Shown in pieces: positions 61,211 to 64,000 of a stretch of DNA of 64,000 bases (within the stretch, counting starts at the first letter, position 1; each line of letters opens with the position of its first letter). A model generated the notes under the pieces. That model was not told the origin of the DNA, did not search any database, and worked only from the letters and a program-made list of their open reading frames with translations. The translations under genes were made by a program, and so were the position numbers. Origin of the DNA: Ianthella basta (taxonomy: Eukaryota > Porifera > Demospongiae > Verongiida > Ianthellidae); NCBI GenBank assembly GCA_964019415.1, contig OZ025890.1, positions 3,998,553 through 4,062,552 of the forward strand, in the 5' to 3' direction.

Positions 61211-62993
61211 ATGCTCATCTGTATGCTGAGATTCTGGTTCCTGGTGCTGGGAACTGTCCTGGTACCTACTACCAATGGACTAGGTTCAGACACTAGCTGT
61301 GTGACTTCATTCAGTGAGTTTGAGGAAGCAGCCATAAAGGATAATGCCAGAAATGTAGAGTCCTTGATAAAGGCCTTCTACAGGACTAACACTGCCTTCC
61401 CATTATCTGTGCAAGTGATTTATCACATCAACTCGAGGAATGGAACAAGCAGCGCCATTTCAGCTGATCCCAGTTGTCCCCCAGGAGAGGAGATGTGGCT
61501 GTGGGTACCTTCACCAGTGTTCATCTTCATGGACCCGACAAAACTAAATGAGTACGCTTTACACACAATGAACTACTTCAGTTACTGGACACCACGACGT
61601 ACCAACATATCTGTACCAGACATCTGTGACATAGGACTCAATAGATTCAATTTCCTCAACGACTTTACAATGCGGGTGAGTACTATACGTAGATCAGTAG
61701 CAAAATGTTAATTTGGCATAGTACGTAGCTACGTACTGAATTGACAACTGAGCTAGATCTCATGAGAATTTAGTTTGGAATTGTTGCTACAACTACTATA
61801 ATGCAACCTTCACACTTGTCCTTCTGAATCATAAGTATACAAACTGTCTACAGGTCCAGACCTATGCTGCTGCTCACCTGTCCAGTGAACATGGATACCT
61901 TGGGTATGTGCTCAGAGGATGTGGTTCAGATCCCTTCAAAACAATGCTAGCGGCCACTTTATCTGATAATAATGACCAACGTGAGGTGGCATCAAAGGTT
62001 ATGGTATGTTTCTTTGTGTCAGGCAACATCTTTCAGATTATTCTAATACTCCTAGTTAATGTACTGTACCTTCACAATTGCAAAAAACGTCACACCCAAG
62101 TGAGAAATAATATTACTACTACACAGACTTCATTTCACAGCTACGGCATATTCTGGGGATGTGTTGCAGCGTCAGTTTTGGGCAGTGTTGTTCTGACTGC
62201 ACATACAATAGTCATTGTATACTTGCTCCTAACCTCTGGTGTACATTGGCTCACTGCATCAGGCTGGATGGTGGTAGCTCTGCTAGTGCTAGCAATATCT
62301 GCTTCCCTTCTGGTTGCCATTTATTATGGTAAGCAGTTGGATATTACTGTCCCAACCATCTTCCTCTTGCCCTTTGTCATATTCTGCTGCAATCATGCAA
62401 AAGAGACAAGTAAGAAAATTGTACGCTGCCTCTCACTATGGAGTTTAATCCTGTTCGTTATCCATGTATTTTGTCGATCAGGCTTCATATTCCTGGCCTT
62501 CCTGGCCAGACCATCCACTGTCATCACCACAGTACTCCTGTGCATCTTCTTTGCCTTCTGTTTGGTGCACCTTCTGGCCATTCTCTTCATATTTGCCAAA
62601 ACCAAGGCAATGCAGCAAAAGAAAGCAAACATTCCTTCACTTGTCACTAGTCTAGTTCAGGGATTGGCATTTACGGCTATATTTGCAGCTGCAATCTGCT
62701 ATGGAGCAACTATCGGTTTCGCTGTTACATTGGCCACCTATGGAACTATAATGAACAATCCATACTCCATGCTTTCTACTTTAGCCACACCATTAGCTCT
62801 TGCAGCATTTGGATGGGCTCTGCGAAAAGTTAGCTTCCAGTGGCTGAAAACTGTCACTAACCCCGAGGCAACAGAGGAGGCTGAAAAGACACCATTAGTG
62901 CAAAAATTGGAAGGAAATGTGAATGGCAATGCAGAATATGAACACGTATATTTCAAAGGAATTTCAAAAGATCCACTGCAATGGATTGCTTGA
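61211..62993 (+). CDS. Signal peptide-ectodomain-multi-helix membrane protein, paralogue
   Basis: Exons 61211-61675 and 61854-62993 (GTGAGT...CTACAG, phase 0), 534 aa. Signal peptide MLICMLRFWFLVLGTVLVP, then a ~190-residue ectodomain with five or so cysteines and glycosylation sites (NGTS, NISV), then seven or eight hydrophobic helices (from VMVCFFVSGNIFQIILILLV on), a cytosolic tail with EKTPLVQKLE and two tyrosines. Same overall layout and tail TPL motif as the gene at 57956-59764, but sequence likeness is weak, so an old pair. The start at 61211 is chosen because it opens the signal peptide directly; an in-frame ATG exists at 61181. Function unknown; receptor-like. Confidence 0.8.
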
Positions 62994-64000
62994 TGCACTG
63001 ATTCTATACATCCTCACCTAGCAAGGAGTGCCATTTGTCATGAGACAGTTCCAAGTTAGGATTAGTACCTAGGAATAGTACCATTACAGAATGAATTTAG
63101 AAGTTAGCCATGTATTCAGTTACAGTCAATGACTGATGCACTAACCACACCTACATACAGTTGGAGGTTTGCACGTAACATATGCATGCATAATGTAACC
63201 CATCATATTGATGCATTACAAGTAATTAAGTGCTTTCTGTGATTGAGTAAGAAGTGACTCAGTAATTGGTGCAACAGTGACTTACAATTATATGAAAGAT
63301 TGCAGCCTATAAGCTACTCATGAGCAGTTAGATTTAGTTGCTGAGTGCAACCTGTGCATATACTAGATGTTTTGATGGTGCAAATTGAACTGTGGTCCTC
63401 TATTCTGGAATGATCATGCATTCGTTAATGCATGGGAATTGGATTTCTACATACAGAAGTCCAATTCCTGTTACATGGAATAGAATTCTGATCTGCAGTA
63501 TAGCTTTATATCATCTTGTGCTCTATTATATATCCTACAACTCATGTATACATAATTATACAGCCATGCACTCCATGCATGATGATTATAATAAGCTATA
63601 GAGGATCGGGCAAGGATATAGATACACTATACATATGCACATGTCCATGTTTCACATGTATAATAATACTGCATGCAAGACATAACATTATGGCCCATGC
63701 ATGCAGCTGAATTAGTGTATATACATTTCATTGAAGTCCGTGTACATTGTGCTGCAATATATGACTGTTATGAATTCCAGTGGCTAACACTAATATAACT
63801 GGCAGTGCACGTGGAGTGCATGTTATAGTGGTTGCAATTAGTCTGTAAGCGATGTCACATCTCAGTACAAACATGTGATATCTAAATGGATGCACTGTGT
63901 ACGTAAACGAACAGGCTGTGCAAACAGAGAAAGAGAGTCTGGCATTGTTCCAGTGAGGTAGCTGTGGTGAAACGGTAACAGAGGAAAATGGGATGGTAAA
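62994..64000. other. Intergenic to the window end
   Basis: AT-rich, CATGCATG words, no gene recognised. Confidence 0.5.

Overview
The window looks like a piece of a sponge (probably demosponge) nuclear genome. Genes are split by GT-AG introns, and introns are full of (CA)n microsatellites, MITEs and non-LTR retrotransposons. The gene content (ankyrin-ROC-COR-Death, animal haem peroxidase, TKL-type kinase joined to Kelch, LINEs carrying a 2A motif, Penelope GIY-YIG) is what I associate with early-branching animals. The species assignment is inference; the eukaryotic, metazoan character is seen directly. No tRNA, rRNA or CRISPR was seen.

Layout. 1-6.7 kb (-): 5' part of a many-exon coiled-coil protein gene that runs off the left edge. 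7.2-10.8 kb (-): an ankyrin-ROC-COR-Death gene with four frameshifts and two nonsense codons, so a decayed pseudogene. 11.9-12.6 kb (-): an intronless gene for a small secreted, all-helical, cysteine-containing protein with a TATA box, cytokine-like in layout. 14.2-33.8 kb (+): a TANGO2 orthologue rebuilt from seven exons (861 nt, 286 aa). Its 14-kb fourth intron holds tandem copies of TANGO2's own 5' flank, a Penelope fragment, LINE relics, a segmental duplication with MITEs and a complete two-exon secreted haem peroxidase gene on the same strand.

37.0-39.5 kb: a 2.5-kb 9-bp minisatellite of CACCTG units that leaves all three forward frames open. 39.8-42.7 kb (-): a PHD-finger protein gene with a tandemly triplicated small exon. 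42.9-44.3 kb (-): a poorly resolved LRR-containing gene or relic. 44.9-54.0 kb (+): a kinase exon and a Kelch exon that splice in frame across a 7.3-kb intron. That intron contains palindromes, a frameshifted Crypton-type relic, an intact 1064-codon LINE ORF with a 2A motif, and another retroelement relic. 56-63 kb: two head-to-head genes for proteins with a signal peptide, an ectodomain and about seven membrane helices, plus two relics of the same family.

The genes do not form an obvious pathway. Several are receptor or signalling types (7TM-like pair, kinase-Kelch, ROC-Death, cytokine-like protein, secreted peroxidase), consistent with a fast-evolving signalling or immune neighbourhood, but that link is inference. 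All exon joins were made by eye from splice consensus and reading phase; transcripts would settle them.
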